From CAYJAZ01 sp964368455 (lineage in GTDB: Bacteria > Desulfobacterota > Desulfovibrionia > Desulfovibrionales > Desulfovibrionaceae), in assembly GCA_964368455.1 (NCBI GenBank), contig CAYJAZ010000003.1, forward strand, positions 1 through 64,000: DNA of 64,000 nt, read 5' to 3'. Position 1 is the stretch's first letter. Each line of letters begins with the position of its first letter. The translations under genes and the position numbers were made by a program. A model generated the notes under the pieces. It ran no database searches. It saw nothing but the letters and a program-made list of their open reading frames with translations, and was not told the origin of the DNA. Below are positions 49,769 to 59,882 of this stretch, one piece after another.

Positions 49769-50569
49769 ATGGATAAAAGAGGTATAATTATAGTTGCTTA
49801 TGGCTTAAGTACGACAAATGCCGAGCAAGTTTTTACTGCTTTTTGTAAAGAAGCAGAACTTTGCTTTAAGCCTTTATCTGTGCGTTATGCCTTTACAGCG
49901 GAACATGGTAGAAAGGCTTTAGCAAAGAAAAGAATTAAATCTGATTCTGTGGTAAAAGCAATTGAAAAAATGGCTTTTGAAAAATTTACACATATCTACA
50001 TACAATCCTTACATTTAATTCCTGGAATAGAATACAAAAATCTTTTAAAAGATGCAGAGATATGTGCTGAAAAACTTAAGATAAAAATAAATGTAGCTGC
50101 ACCTTTATTTAATGATACATATTTTTTTGAAAAAGCTTTGTCGGCTTTAAGTGAAAATTCTTCCTTTATTCAGGCTGAAAATGAAGCAATTCTTTTTATG
50201 GGGCATGGCACAAATAAAGAAGAAGAGCCAGAGGCTGACGAAATTTATTGTAGATTAGCTCAAAAACTTTCAAATATAAATCCTTCTGTTTTCTTGGCTT
50301 GTATGAAAGGCTCTCTCACACTTGAAAATGCTATTGATAATATGAAAAAAAGAAATATCAATAAATTGTATCTCTTTCCTCTATTATCCTTGATAGGCAG
50401 ACATGCAAGTGAAGATATGGGCGGAGATAACGAAGATTCATGGAAATCCATATTAGAAAACGAAGGCTTTACTTGCGAAGCTATATTGCATTCTTTATTG
50501 CAATACGATGATTTTACTGAATTTTGGCTTAAATCTTTGAAAGATTTAATAGAAAATAAGGCAAAATAA
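49769..50569 (+). CDS. cbiK: CbiK-type sirohydrochlorin cobaltochelatase
   Basis: A 266-residue class II chelatase inserting cobalt (or iron) into sirohydrochlorin for cobalamin or siroheme. It has GIIIVAYGLSTTNAEQVFTA near the N-terminus, RYAFTAEHGRKALAKKRI, IYIQSLHLIPGIEYKNLLKD, and the metal-binding histidines in AILFMGHGTNKEEE and LSLIGRHASEDMGGDNEDSW. No signal peptide is present, so it is cytoplasmic, unlike the periplasmic CbiK-P of Desulfovibrio. The ribosome site is weak. It stands alone. Confidence 0.88.
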   Translation: MDKRGIIIVAYGLSTTNAEQVFTAFCKEAELCFKPLSVRYAFTAEHGRKALAKKRIKSDSVVKAIEKMAFEKFTHIYIQSLHLIPGIEYKNLLKDAEICAEKLKIKINVAAPLFNDTYFFEKALSALSENSSFIQAENEAILFMGHGTNKEEEPEADEIYCRLAQKLSNINPSVFLACMKGSLTLENAIDNMKKRNINKLYLFPLLSLIGRHASEDMGGDNEDSWKSILENEGFTCEAILHSLLQYDDFTEFWLKSLKDLIENKAK

Positions 50570-50589
50570 ATAAAATGCTCAAAGTAAAA

Positions 50590-50620
50590 AAAGTGCGTAT
50601 TTAAAAAATACGCACTTTGT
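50590..50620. terminator. Bidirectional terminator
   Basis: AAAGTGCGTATTT pairs with AAATACGCACTTT around AAA; it lies between the convergent cbiK and aminotransferase genes. Confidence 0.8.
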
Positions 50621-50666
50621 CATTAACTTATAAGAATTATTATTTTTTTTTAGTTTTTTACTATTC

Positions 50667-51881
50667 TTATGCTTGCTTTAATCTTTCAACAGCTCTTTTG
50701 AAACCAGCAGCAGAAGTTTCTATTGTTTGTGTTGGAACAGCAAAAGAAAGACGTAAATAACCTTCTTTACCAAAACCGCGTCCAGGTACGGCAAGAATAA
50801 GTTCTTTTTGTAATTCTGCATTGAATATTCTTTCGTCAGCAACAGGAGATTTGATGAAGAAATAAAAAGCGCCTTGTGGAACATTGAATTCAATACCAGC
50901 ATCTTTTAATATTTTTGAAAGTTTGTCACGACGTTCACGATAGATTTCTTTACCAGCGCTAAGATTTTTTTCTAAATCAGCATCGTTTAATGCATCATGC
51001 ATAAGATATTGGCCAATAACAGGTGCATTTACATAGCCTAAGAATCTGTTTGCTTGAACAAGGCCTCCCATAAGTAACTCTTTTTCTTGTAAAAGAGGGG
51101 AAATAGCGATATAGCCAATTCTTTCGCCTGCTAATGAAAGATTTTTTGAAAAAGAACCTAAAACAACACAATTTGCTGAAAGATTCAATAAAGACGGAAC
51201 TTCGTCTTCATAAGCTAAGAATCGGTATGGTTCGTCTGAAACAAGATAGATCATTCTGCCGTATTTTGCGGATGCTTTTTCAAGAATTTCTACTAATTTT
51301 GAGAGAGTTTCAGCTGGGTAGATAACACCAGTAGGATTGTTAGGGCTATTGATAATAAGTGCACGAGTTTTTTCGTTTATTGCTTTTTCAATAGCATCAA
51401 GATCAGGCAAGAAAGAGCCATCTAGAGCAGGAATTGGCTTAAATACACCATTATGTGAGTCTACGTATTTTGAATATTCAACAAAGAAAGGGCTAATGCC
51501 TAAAACTTCGTCTTGTGGATTGAGGACAGTTCTAAAAAAAACATGCATAGCACCAGCAGCACCGCAAGTGAGTACAACATCATTTTCAGTAAGACTGACA
51601 TTTTGTTCTTTTGAAAGATAATTTGCTAAGGTTTTTCTAGCAAAATCAAAGCCAGCATTTTGCATATAGCCTAATGAAGCTGGTTTTTGACATGCGTCAG
51701 AAAGATTTTTTAAAGTTGTTGCAACGCATGGAGGAGGTGCTAAATCTGGATTACCAATAGAAAAGTCACAAACCTTATCCGCACCAAATTCAGCACGGAG
51801 TTTTGCACCTGCTTCAAACATTTTTCTGATCATTGAACCTTGTTCAATATTTTGCTCCATCGCATTTGATAAAATCGACAT
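50667..51881 (-). CDS. Class I/II pyridoxal-phosphate aminotransferase
   Basis: A 404-residue fold type I enzyme of the AspC-like group. It has CDFSIGNPDLAPPPCVATTL, GAAGAMHVFFRTVLNPQDEV (PLP phosphate site), the conserved IINSPNNPTGVIYPAETL, YLVSDEPYRFLAY with the PLP-ring Asp and Tyr, and the Schiff-base lysine in VVLGSFSKNLSLAGERIGYI. The C-terminal carboxylate-binding segment ends GYLRLSFAVP with the conserved Arg. It probably makes aspartate or another amino acid from its oxo acid; the exact substrate is uncertain. AAGGAAAT precedes the ATG. Confidence 0.88.
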   Translation of the reverse strand: MSILSNAMEQNIEQGSMIRKMFEAGAKLRAEFGADKVCDFSIGNPDLAPPPCVATTLKNLSDACQKPASLGYMQNAGFDFARKTLANYLSKEQNVSLTENDVVLTCGAAGAMHVFFRTVLNPQDEVLGISPFFVEYSKYVDSHNGVFKPIPALDGSFLPDLDAIEKAINEKTRALIINSPNNPTGVIYPAETLSKLVEILEKASAKYGRMIYLVSDEPYRFLAYEDEVPSLLNLSANCVVLGSFSKNLSLAGERIGYIAISPLLQEKELLMGGLVQANRFLGYVNAPVIGQYLMHDALNDADLEKNLSAGKEIYRERRDKLSKILKDAGIEFNVPQGAFYFFIKSPVADERIFNAELQKELILAVPGRGFGKEGYLRLSFAVPTQTIETSAAGFKRAVERLKQA

Positions 51882-51971
51882 AGATATTTCCTTGTATATA
51901 ATTTTATTTAATTAACTTTTAAAACTATATACTTGAAAGCTATGCTTTGTAAAGTTCTGAAAGAGTAAATT

Positions 51972-53324
51972 TTAATAATAAGAGTAAATCTTTCTATAAC
52001 GTTTGATAAAGTATAGATTCATCAATAAAGCTATGGATTCAGCTAAAGGAATGGCAAGCCAAATTCCTAATGTTCCTAAAAATTGAGGTAAGACAACTAT
52101 AGATGTAGAAAGCAGTATAAAAGTACGTACAAAAGAAGTTATGGCTGAGATTTTACCATTTGATAAGGAAGTAAAGAGGGCAGAAGAAAAAATATTGAGG
52201 CCTGTAAAGAAATAGGAGAAGGCAAGAATTGTCATACCTTGAATGCCTAAAATCATAACAGCTTCATTTTCTTTAGCAAAAACAGATACAAGCTCGTATT
52301 TAAATATATAAGAAAGTATGGCGGTTAAAAGAGAAATGCTGATAATGATAGAAAGACTTAATTTAAAAAGTTTTTGCAGATTTTCAATTTTTCTTGCTCC
52401 AAAATTGAAGCCAAACAAAGGAGAGATGCCGTTTGAATAGCCAATAAAGAATGATGAAAGCACGAATTGAAGGTAAAGTATAACAGTTATTGCGGCAACA
52501 CCGTCTGCACCAGCTAATTTAAGCATCATTGTATTATATAAATAAGTTGTAAGAGCAAAGGATAAAGAAGAAACCATTTCAGAAGAACCATTAATAACAG
52601 AACGATATAATACAACAAAATTAAATCTTGGACGCACAAAATAGAGCTTTTCTGAAAACTTAAAACTAAAATAAATCAAACCAGTTAGAGCTGGAATACA
52701 AAAGGAAATGCCAGTTGCAAGGGCAGCTCCTTTAATGCCAAGATCAAAAGTGACAATAAGTAAATAATCAAGAAAGATATTTGAGAAGCCTGCAATTATA
52801 GTCAAAGCAAGGCCAATTTTTGGTTTTGCCGCAACCACAAAGAATTGTTGAAATAAAATTTGTAATAATGCCATAGGCATAAAGAAAGTGAGAGTGAGGG
52901 CATAGTCGTAACAATATTCATACAATTCTTCATTAGCACCTAAAAAATGTAAGACATGCGGAAAAATAAGTAAAAGCGATAAGCAAAGAAGAACGACTAA
53001 TAAAGTTGCTGTGAAAATGATAAGAGTGAATGATTTTCTTGCAATGATGTTTTTTTCTTGTCCTAAAAGCTTTGAAATAATTGCACTACTGCCAGCTGCA
53101 AACATGATTGCAAGAGAAAAAACTAAATTAAGTAAAGGATATACAATATTAATAGCAGAAAGAGCATTAGTATTTACAAATCGTGAAACAAAGATACCAT
53201 CAACAGTCATGTAAATAGACATGACAAACATAGTGAGCATTGTCGGCAAAGTAAATTTAAAGACATTTAAAAAAGAAATATTAAGTGCAAGATCTGAATT
53301 TGCAGCTTTATCATGTCCAGACAT
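51972..53324 (-). CDS. MATE-family efflux transporter (second copy)
   Basis: A 450-residue protein with about twelve helices, more like the DinF/NorM-related eukaryote-type branch: FTLPTMLTMFVMSIYMTVDG, then AIMFAAGSSAIISKLLGQEK and the second-half ISPLFGFNFGARKIENLQKL. It follows the YhcH-family gene (21 bp) in the same direction, so the two may act on a common small molecule. It is clearly different from the first MATE protein (41611); the sequences share the fold but few residues by eye. GGGGGAAAT precedes the ATG. Confidence 0.85.
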   Translation of the reverse strand: MSGHDKAANSDLALNISFLNVFKFTLPTMLTMFVMSIYMTVDGIFVSRFVNTNALSAINIVYPLLNLVFSLAIMFAAGSSAIISKLLGQEKNIIARKSFTLIIFTATLLVVLLCLSLLLIFPHVLHFLGANEELYEYCYDYALTLTFFMPMALLQILFQQFFVVAAKPKIGLALTIIAGFSNIFLDYLLIVTFDLGIKGAALATGISFCIPALTGLIYFSFKFSEKLYFVRPRFNFVVLYRSVINGSSEMVSSLSFALTTYLYNTMMLKLAGADGVAAITVILYLQFVLSSFFIGYSNGISPLFGFNFGARKIENLQKLFKLSLSIIISISLLTAILSYIFKYELVSVFAKENEAVMILGIQGMTILAFSYFFTGLNIFSSALFTSLSNGKISAITSFVRTFILLSTSIVVLPQFLGTLGIWLAIPLAESIALLMNLYFIKRYRKIYSYY

Positions 53325-53345
53325 ATTTCCCCCTATGGGAAAGAT

Positions 53346-53837
53346 TTATAAAGGGATTTTTATCACTAATTTACGAATTTTCTTAGGCTGATCAAGCATA
53401 ATACTCGCACAATGTGCTTCATGCGGAAAGAAAACGCAAAAATTTGCTTTTTCTTTTGAAAGATGGATAAGACTTTCTTCCTTTATTTGTTCTTTATAAA
53501 ATTGTAAGTCTTCAACATTTATAGGCAAATCTTCTCTAAAAGCCTTGATTTCTTGAGGATCTGAAAGTTTTGTTAAGTGAGAAAGAGGAGTATATTTTAC
53601 ATATTCTTCGCCATCAAGAACTATATGAATATCAGTCATTTCTACATGACTTTCATACAAAACTTTTTCTTCAGGATTTGTTGTGTAATGGTCGATAAGA
53701 GCTTTTGCATTATTAGAAAGAGGATGTTTGCCATTTTCTAGAGGATTTTCAAGCAATAATAGTATTTCATCTACAGCTTTTTCTATTTTTTCAGGCAATC
53801 TTGCATTTTTATAATCTTTAAAGTTTGATACTATCAT
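53346..53837 (-). CDS. YhcH/YjgK/YiaL-family protein
   Basis: A 163-residue cupin-like protein of the YhcH family, seen next to sialic acid and other sugar catabolic genes: KALIDHYTTNPEEKVLYESH, VEMTDIHIVLDGEEYVKYTP and NFCVFFPHEAHCASIMLDQP with the metal-binding His and Glu of the family. The reaction is not firmly known; sugar anomerisation or isomerisation is suspected. It lies 21 bp before the second MATE gene. No sugar operon is present, so the substrate is open. Confidence 0.82.
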   Translation of the reverse strand: MIVSNFKDYKNARLPEKIEKAVDEILLLLENPLENGKHPLSNNAKALIDHYTTNPEEKVLYESHVEMTDIHIVLDGEEYVKYTPLSHLTKLSDPQEIKAFREDLPINVEDLQFYKEQIKEESLIHLSKEKANFCVFFPHEAHCASIMLDQPKKIRKLVIKIPL

Positions 53838-53893
53838 ACTGTGCTCATATATAAATTTAAAATGTTTTAAGTCAATAAAATTAGAATGTTGTT

Positions 53894-55108
53894 TTAAAGT
53901 TTATATGTTTTGAGAAGAGCTTCTAAAGTATGTGCAAAAAGATTTAAATCTTCTTCGTCTATGTTGAGTGCAGGAACAAGTCTGAGAATTCTTTCTTGTG
54001 TGAGGTTTAAAATAAAGCCTTTTTCAAGAAGTTTTGTCCAGATTTCTTTGCAAGAAGATGGAGGAAGCGAGAGTTCGATTCCAATAATAAGGCCAAGACC
54101 ACGAACTTCTTTTATTGTGCCAGGAACTTTTTCGCCTATGATATTAAATCTTTCTCTCAGTGCATCGCCAAGTAAATAACATCTATCAAGTAAAGAATCT
54201 CTTTCAATAATATCAATAACTTTCGAAGCAACAGCTGTGCAAATGGCATTTCCGCCAAAAGTTGTTGCGTGCGAACCATAGTCAAAACCTTGCGAAGCCT
54301 CTTCAGTGCAGAGCATAGCACCTAATGGCATGCCATTAGCTAAAGCCTTTGCAGAGGAAATGACGTCAGGAGTGAGGTCATAATGTTGATGACACCAGAA
54401 TTTTCCTGTTCTTCCGACACCAGTTTGCACTTCGTCAACCATGAATAAGATATCGTTTTTCTTGCATAAATCTTGAATTGCAAGTGCGTATTCCTTGCTC
54501 ATCACATTCACGCCGCCCTCGCCTTGTATGATTTCTACCAAGACTGCTGCAGTATTTTTTGTTATTGCTTTTTCTAAAGCTTCTATATTACCAAATTCCA
54601 CTTGTACAAAGCCACTTGTCTTTGGTTCAAAGCCTTCTAGATATTTTTCTTGGCCTGTAGCGGCAAGGCTTGCAAGAGTTCTGCCGTGAAAAGCTTGTTT
54701 TAATGTAATGATTTCAGAGGCATCTTTGTTTTTGATCTTATGATTATATCTTCTTGCTAATTTAATAGCTGCTTCATTTGCCTCTGCACCTGAATTACAA
54801 AAGAAAACTTTTTTCAAATGTCTTGAATGTTTGATTAATTTTTCAGCTAATTCTAATTGTTCTTCTTGGTAAAAAAGATTTGAAACATGCACTAATTTCT
54901 TGGCTTGTTCAAAAACAGTTTGAGCTAATTCATCATTGGCTTGGCCAAGATTTGTGCAAGCAATACCTGTGAGCAGATCAATATATTCTTTATTATCAAA
55001 ATCGTATAATTTTGAACCCTTACCAGATTTTATTGCAAGAGGATATCTTGCATAAGTCTTGCAAAGTAAACTTTCTTCTCTTTGTTTTAATGTATCAAAA
55101 GTGTGCAT
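53894..55108 (-). CDS. argD: Acetylornithine/ornithine-type aminotransferase (ArgD)
   Basis: A 404-residue class III PLP aminotransferase converting N-acetylornithine to its semialdehyde. It has GSKLYDFDNKEYIDLLTGIA, VFFCNSGAEANEAAIKLARR with the PLP-phosphate segment, AFHGRTLASLAATGQEKYL, DILFMVDEVQTGVGRTGKFW with the ring Asp, and the Schiff-base lysine in DVISSAKALANGMPLGAMLC. The C-terminal segment ends ILNLTQERILRLVPALNIDE. AAAGGA precedes the ATG at 55108; a TTG start six codons earlier overlaps this site. Arginine genes argB and argF lie at 31-33 kb. Confidence 0.9.
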   Translation of the reverse strand: MHTFDTLKQREESLLCKTYARYPLAIKSGKGSKLYDFDNKEYIDLLTGIACTNLGQANDELAQTVFEQAKKLVHVSNLFYQEEQLELAEKLIKHSRHLKKVFFCNSGAEANEAAIKLARRYNHKIKNKDASEIITLKQAFHGRTLASLAATGQEKYLEGFEPKTSGFVQVEFGNIEALEKAITKNTAAVLVEIIQGEGGVNVMSKEYALAIQDLCKKNDILFMVDEVQTGVGRTGKFWCHQHYDLTPDVISSAKALANGMPLGAMLCTEEASQGFDYGSHATTFGGNAICTAVASKVIDIIERDSLLDRCYLLGDALRERFNIIGEKVPGTIKEVRGLGLIIGIELSLPPSSCKEIWTKLLEKGFILNLTQERILRLVPALNIDEEDLNLFAHTLEALLKTYKL

Positions 55109-55167
55109 TTTTAATCCTTTGTTCAAAATTATACGAATAAGTTAATAAGTATGAAAGTAAGGTAGAA

Positions 55168-58100
55168 TTAGAGTTGTAAACGGCCTTTGAAAGCCTCTGC
55201 TAATTCTTCAATTTCAATATTGATTATATCTTTACCATTATTTGCTATAGTCAATATAGATGTGTTTTCTACGGTGCCTATACATGCAAAGTCTTGATTT
55301 TCAAATATTTTTTCAAATTTTTCTTTATGCTCTGCTTTAATTGTCACTAAAAGTCTTGAAGCAGATTCTGAATAGAGTTTTTCAGTAAAAGTAATTTCTT
55401 TATCAGCTTTTATAGGAAGAAGATTTGCTTCAACCTTTGCACCTAATCTGCCGCCCATAGCCATTTCAGCTAAGGCAACTGCAAAACCACCGTCTGAAAG
55501 ATCGTGTGAAGATGTGATAAGTTTTTCTTGGATTGCTTTGTATATAGCTTTATAGCGGGCTTTCGCAAGATTTGAATCGACTACAGGCACTTGTGAATAA
55601 GTAAGCTTTAATTCGTCGGCAAGTTCTGATCCAGCTAATTCTTTGCTGGTAGCACCAAGAATATAAATTAAATCGCCTGCTTGTTTGAAGTCAGAAGTGA
55701 CAGCTAATTTCACATCATCCATACTGCCAATAACAGTGAAGAGCATGGTTGGTGGGATTGAAATTTTTTGTCCGCCACCTGTGTAGTCGTTTTTCATACT
55801 GTCTTTTCCTGAAATACAAGGAACTTGATAGTCAGTACAGTATTTATCAAGTGCTTTACCTGATTGAACTAATTGGGCTAATTTGTATTCGCCATCTGGT
55901 GTGCGTTCGCTTTGAACAGGATCGCACCAACAATAGTTATCACAACCAGCAAGAGAATCAGGATCTGCACCAACAGCAATAGCATTTCTTACAGCTTCGT
56001 CAACAGCATTTGCTGTCATGTGGTAAGCGTCGTAGTCTGCAAATTTAGGGCAGATACCATTTGATAAAACAATGCCTTTTTCAGATGTAAGCACAGGACG
56101 AAGTACAGCTGCATCTGCTGGTGCGTCTTGTTTTACGCCAACCAATGGTTTTACAACAGAACCACCTTGTACTTCATGATCGTATTGGCGAATCATGTAT
56201 TCTTTTGAACAGATGTTGAGACGTGAAAGCATGTCGCAAAGTGTTTGATTGTGTTTTTCTTCTGCTAATTCAAAGCTTTGTTCTTCTTTTTTAGCAATTT
56301 CAGGTTTTTTCCACACAGCCTTTAATTCCATTTGCGGAAGGCCTTTGTGCATGAAATCCATACTCAATTTTGCTACATCTTTGTCTTGGTATTTGATGTG
56401 GAAGTAGCCAGAATCAGTAAATGTGCCTAGAGCATTTGCTTCAACACCGTAATGTTTTGCAAGTGCTAAAAATTCTTGTAGTTTTTCTTGTGGAACAGCT
56501 AAAGTCATACGTTCTTGAGCTTCTGAAAGAAGAATTTCCCAAGGACGTAGGCCGTCGTATTTTAAAGGAGCCTTTGATAGATCCATCAAGCAACCGCCAG
56601 TGTCTTCAGCCATTTCGCCAACTGAAGATGAAAGTCCGCCGGCACCATTGTCAGTAATAGCGTTATAAAGGCCTAAGTTACGGGCTTTAATGATGAAATC
56701 ATACATAATTCTTTGTGTGATTGGATCGCCGATTTGTACGGCTGTAGCAGGGGAATCTTGGTGTAATTCTTCTGAGGAGAAGGTTGCACCGTGGATACCG
56801 TCTTTACCAATTTTTCCACCACACATGATGATAGCATCACCAACTTTTGCTTGCTTTTGCCAGCCTGGTTTACCGTGTAATTCTTTTGGCATAAGTCCAA
56901 CAGTTCCGCAATAAACAAGCGGTTTTCCAAGGTATCTGTCATGGAAAACAACAGCACCATTCACTGTAGGTACACCAGATTTATTTCCGCCATGCTCAAC
57001 GCCCTCACGCACGCCTTCAAGCACACGTCTTGGATGGAGTAAACGCGGTGGAAGTTCTTCATTGTATTCAGGAGAAGCAAAGCAGAAGACATCTGTATTA
57101 CAAATCAATTCTGCACCCATGCCTGTTCCCATTGGATCGCGGTTAACACCAACAATACCAGTAAGAGCTCCGCCGTATGGATCAAGAGCTGATGGGGAGT
57201 TGTGAGTTTCAACCTTGATACAAACATCAAAATCGTCATTGAAAGCTATAACACCAGCATTATCTTTGAAAACAGATTTACAATAATCGTCTTTTCCAAG
57301 ACTTTCACGAATTTTCTTTGTAGTATTTTGGATATAGCTTTTATAAACAGAAGAAATTGTTTCTTGTGTGTTATTTTCAGCGTCTGTATAATCGATTTTT
57401 GCAGCAAAGATCTTGTGTTTACAGTGTTCTGACCAAGTTTGTGCAAGAACTTCAATTTCTGCATCAGTTGGATTTATAGGAAGATTATCCGCTTTTCTTT
57501 GTGCTTGAATTTCTTCTTTTAAATAATGGTTTTTAATGGTTTGCATCTCAAAAAGTGAAAGAGCAAGAGTGTTTTCTCTGCTAAATGCCATGAGTTCATC
57601 GTCAGTCATATTGATTATGTCAATAGTTTCAACTGTATCTGAAGAAGTTCCGCTTACCTTTGCTAACTGAGCTTCAAAACCAGCTTCTGCTTGCCATTCT
57701 GCCTTTGTTTTGATTCTAAAACGTTGAATCAATGTGTTTGCTAGAAGATTTTCAGCAATGTTTTCAGCATCTTTTAATGAAAGCTTGCCCTTGATATGGT
57801 ATTGAGTTGAAGTGTAGGCAGCTATTTCTTCTTTGCTTTTATTAAGAACAAGAGCAATGGTTTTTTGTGCAGTATGCCCTTCATTGTCAGTCACACCTGG
57901 TCTAAATCCAACTTCTATAATAAAATCAGCTATGTCAGCAAATGGGGAAGGCGATGGAGTTAAAGGAGCGATGTTGAGTGCGTGTAAGACAGGATCGTGT
58001 AAGACAGATTCTGTGCTTAATTTTTGCACTTGTTCAAGATTTATTCCACTCAATGTAAAAACCTTTACCACGCGTACACTTTGGGCTTCTAGCTCTAAGG

Positions 58101-58197
58101 CATGCTTGATAGATTCAGCAACCCTTCTGCCAACAGCATCGTCTAAATGATTGTGAGGGGCGATTTCAAAACGGAAAAGTTCTTGATTGTTTGTCAT
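55168..58197 (-). CDS. purL: Phosphoribosylformylglycinamidine synthase, PurS-PurL fusion
   Basis: A 1009-residue ATP-dependent FGAM synthase. A PurS-like N-terminal domain (about 1-165, with RVVKVFTLSGINLEQVQKL) is fused to the PurL synthetase (about 200-1005). Seen: LAQTWSEHCKHKIFAAKIDY, the ATP site VETHNSPSALDPYGGALTGI, GVNRDPMGTGMGAELICNTD, ATFSSEELHQDSPATAVQIG, and in the C-terminal half LVGVKQDAPADAAVLRP and VPCISGKDSMKNDYTGGGQK. There is no GATase (PurQ) domain at the C-terminus, so glutaminase must be supplied by a separate PurQ gene outside this window. AAGGACAAA precedes the ATG. Confidence 0.93.
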   Translation of the reverse strand: MTNNQELFRFEIAPHNHLDDAVGRRVAESIKHALELEAQSVRVVKVFTLSGINLEQVQKLSTESVLHDPVLHALNIAPLTPSPSPFADIADFIIEVGFRPGVTDNEGHTAQKTIALVLNKSKEEIAAYTSTQYHIKGKLSLKDAENIAENLLANTLIQRFRIKTKAEWQAEAGFEAQLAKVSGTSSDTVETIDIINMTDDELMAFSRENTLALSLFEMQTIKNHYLKEEIQAQRKADNLPINPTDAEIEVLAQTWSEHCKHKIFAAKIDYTDAENNTQETISSVYKSYIQNTTKKIRESLGKDDYCKSVFKDNAGVIAFNDDFDVCIKVETHNSPSALDPYGGALTGIVGVNRDPMGTGMGAELICNTDVFCFASPEYNEELPPRLLHPRRVLEGVREGVEHGGNKSGVPTVNGAVVFHDRYLGKPLVYCGTVGLMPKELHGKPGWQKQAKVGDAIIMCGGKIGKDGIHGATFSSEELHQDSPATAVQIGDPITQRIMYDFIIKARNLGLYNAITDNGAGGLSSSVGEMAEDTGGCLMDLSKAPLKYDGLRPWEILLSEAQERMTLAVPQEKLQEFLALAKHYGVEANALGTFTDSGYFHIKYQDKDVAKLSMDFMHKGLPQMELKAVWKKPEIAKKEEQSFELAEEKHNQTLCDMLSRLNICSKEYMIRQYDHEVQGGSVVKPLVGVKQDAPADAAVLRPVLTSEKGIVLSNGICPKFADYDAYHMTANAVDEAVRNAIAVGADPDSLAGCDNYCWCDPVQSERTPDGEYKLAQLVQSGKALDKYCTDYQVPCISGKDSMKNDYTGGGQKISIPPTMLFTVIGSMDDVKLAVTSDFKQAGDLIYILGATSKELAGSELADELKLTYSQVPVVDSNLAKARYKAIYKAIQEKLITSSHDLSDGGFAVALAEMAMGGRLGAKVEANLLPIKADKEITFTEKLYSESASRLLVTIKAEHKEKFEKIFENQDFACIGTVENTSILTIANNGKDIINIEIEELAEAFKGRLQL

Positions 58198-58286
58198 TTT
58201 TTGTCCTTATGAGCTTTTGCTCTTTTCAATATCATTTTTATTGAAATATATTATGTTTTTTACACAGAATATATCGTATTTCTAAA

Positions 58287-59306
58287 TTAATGTTCTCTTT
58301 TATCGAGATAATCAGCCAATTGTGCAAAAGTTTTTCTTGTTTCATTATTTGGAAGAATTTCAAGTAGTTGTTTTGCTTTTTGAAGATGTTTACTCGCTCT
58401 TTGTCTTGCTATTTCATCAAAAGATTTATCACGTATTTCATCACAAATAGTGTTGAGTTCATCTTGAGTAAAGGAATTTTGTGTAGAATTCCCGTCCTTT
58501 AAACTTTGAGAGAATTTTTCTTTGAATAAAAGAGCCCTTTTATTGTCATTTTCAAGAAGAAAATTATAGTAAGCAAGTATAGGAAGAGTTGCTTTTCCTT
58601 CTTTTATATCGCCGCCTTGCGGTTTACCTGTTTGTTTTTGCGGCGCAAAATCAAGGGCATCGTCGATAAGTTGGAAAGCTAAACCAATTTCATTGCCGTA
58701 TTGTGCTATAGCTTCAACTTCTTCGTCGGAAATATCTGCTTTCAAAACATTTTTTGCGTATAAAGCACCCATTTTACATGAAGAAGAAATAAGATAGGCT
58801 GTTTTACCTGAAATGATTTCATAGTATTTTTCTTCGCCAAGTTCTAAATTTCCAGCAATTTCAATTTCTTCAAAAGCTGCCGCCGCTGTTTGCAGAAGAG
58901 CCGAAGAAAAAGTGCTCATAAGGGCAGCATCTTTGTAAGTAGCTACAGTTGCATTTGCATGTGCAAGAAGAGCATCTCCGCAAAGAATGGTTTGAGCCTT
59001 GCCAAAAAGAGTGTGAGCAGTTGGGCGATTACGCCTTGCATCAGCATTATCAATGACATCATCGTGTAAGAGTGAGGCTAAATGAATAAGTTCAAGGCAA
59101 GAACAAAGTGGATAAATTTCTTTATCTTTTTTAGCAAAAAGTTGTGCAGAAAGAAGTGTGAGAAGAGGTCTTATCCTCTTGCCGCCTGCTTTTGAAGTGT
59201 GAAAAGCAACTTTTTGTATGTTTGTTGGCAATATAGTCAAAAGCTCTTCTAAAGATTTTTCTAGTTTAAGAAGTTCAGTTGCGTATACTTTTGTTAATAA
59301 AATCAT
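58287..59306 (-). CDS. Polyprenyl (octaprenyl-type) diphosphate synthase
   Basis: A 339-residue trans-prenyl transferase chain-elongating isopentenyl diphosphate for quinone side chains. It has KAGGKRIRPLLTLLSAQLF, the first Asp-rich motif LASLLHDDVIDNADARRNRP, the conserved HTLFGKAQTILCGDALLAHA, SGKTAYLISSSCKMGALYAK and the second Asp-rich motif GLAFQLIDDALDFAPQKQTG with KPQGGDIKEGKATLPIL. The residues before the first Asp motif are small, fitting long-chain products. AAAGGG precedes the ATG at 59306; the longer frame adds 13 residues with no family match. Confidence 0.88.
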   Translation of the reverse strand: MILLTKVYATELLKLEKSLEELLTILPTNIQKVAFHTSKAGGKRIRPLLTLLSAQLFAKKDKEIYPLCSCLELIHLASLLHDDVIDNADARRNRPTAHTLFGKAQTILCGDALLAHANATVATYKDAALMSTFSSALLQTAAAAFEEIEIAGNLELGEEKYYEIISGKTAYLISSSCKMGALYAKNVLKADISDEEVEAIAQYGNEIGLAFQLIDDALDFAPQKQTGKPQGGDIKEGKATLPILAYYNFLLENDNKRALLFKEKFSQSLKDGNSTQNSFTQDELNTICDEIRDKSFDEIARQRASKHLQKAKQLLEILPNNETRKTFAQLADYLDKREH

Positions 59307-59669
59307 TCTGTGCCCTTTGTTTTTCTTGCAAAGATTTTCTCTCAAATTCAGTTAAATTGCAAGTTTTTTCTTCTAGATGAATCTCAAAAATTGTAGAAAG
59401 TGTTCAAAAGTAAATTATATAACAAAAAGCAATCATTTATGACAGACAAAAGCTGACTATTATTGTTTTTTGCACTTAAATTTCACTTTGTATCTTTCTA
59501 TCAATGAAATGTTTACAGTTTTTTGTGCAAGATAAAAAAGCAAAATTCTAGCCTGTTATTTTCCTTGATAGAATATTTTATTTATTGTACACAAAGAACA
59601 CAGCTTTCATGAAATTTTTCTAAAAAGAATAAAAAAATCCTATGAACATGCTTGATAAAAGGAGAGAAA
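59307..59669. other. Gene-free region between divergent genes
   Basis: 363 bp of AT-rich DNA with the upstream regions of the prenyl synthase and DUF2065 genes. I see no gene, repeat or convincing hairpin in it. Confidence 0.55.
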
Positions 59670-59870
59670 ATGGAAATAACGCTGAATTTGATTATAGCTG
59701 CCTTTGGTATATCTTTTATTATTGAATCAATTCCATGGATTATCTCGCCATCAAGTATAAAGGCCGTGCTTGCGGCTTTGAGTGAAATGTCTGATCAATC
59801 GCTAAGAACACTCGCAGGGGCCTTGCTTTTATTTGGGGCTATCCTCCTTTGGGTTGCGAGCGTACTATAA
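59670..59870 (+). CDS. DUF2065-family small membrane protein
   Basis: A 66-residue protein with two membrane helices: ITLNLIIAAFGISFIIESIP at the start and LRTLAGALLLFGAILLWVAS at the end, separated by the DUF2065 loop ISPSSIKAVLAALSEMSDQS. The ATG at 59670 has AAAGGAGAG upstream; an upstream in-frame ATG (59652) lies before that site. It is 12 bp before glmU and is probably cotranscribed. In many proteobacteria a DUF2065 gene lies by purA or hflC; the link to glmU is unusual. Function unknown. Confidence 0.8.
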   Translation: MEITLNLIIAAFGISFIIESIPWIISPSSIKAVLAALSEMSDQSLRTLAGALLLFGAILLWVASVL

Positions 59871-59882
59871 TTTGGAGTTTTT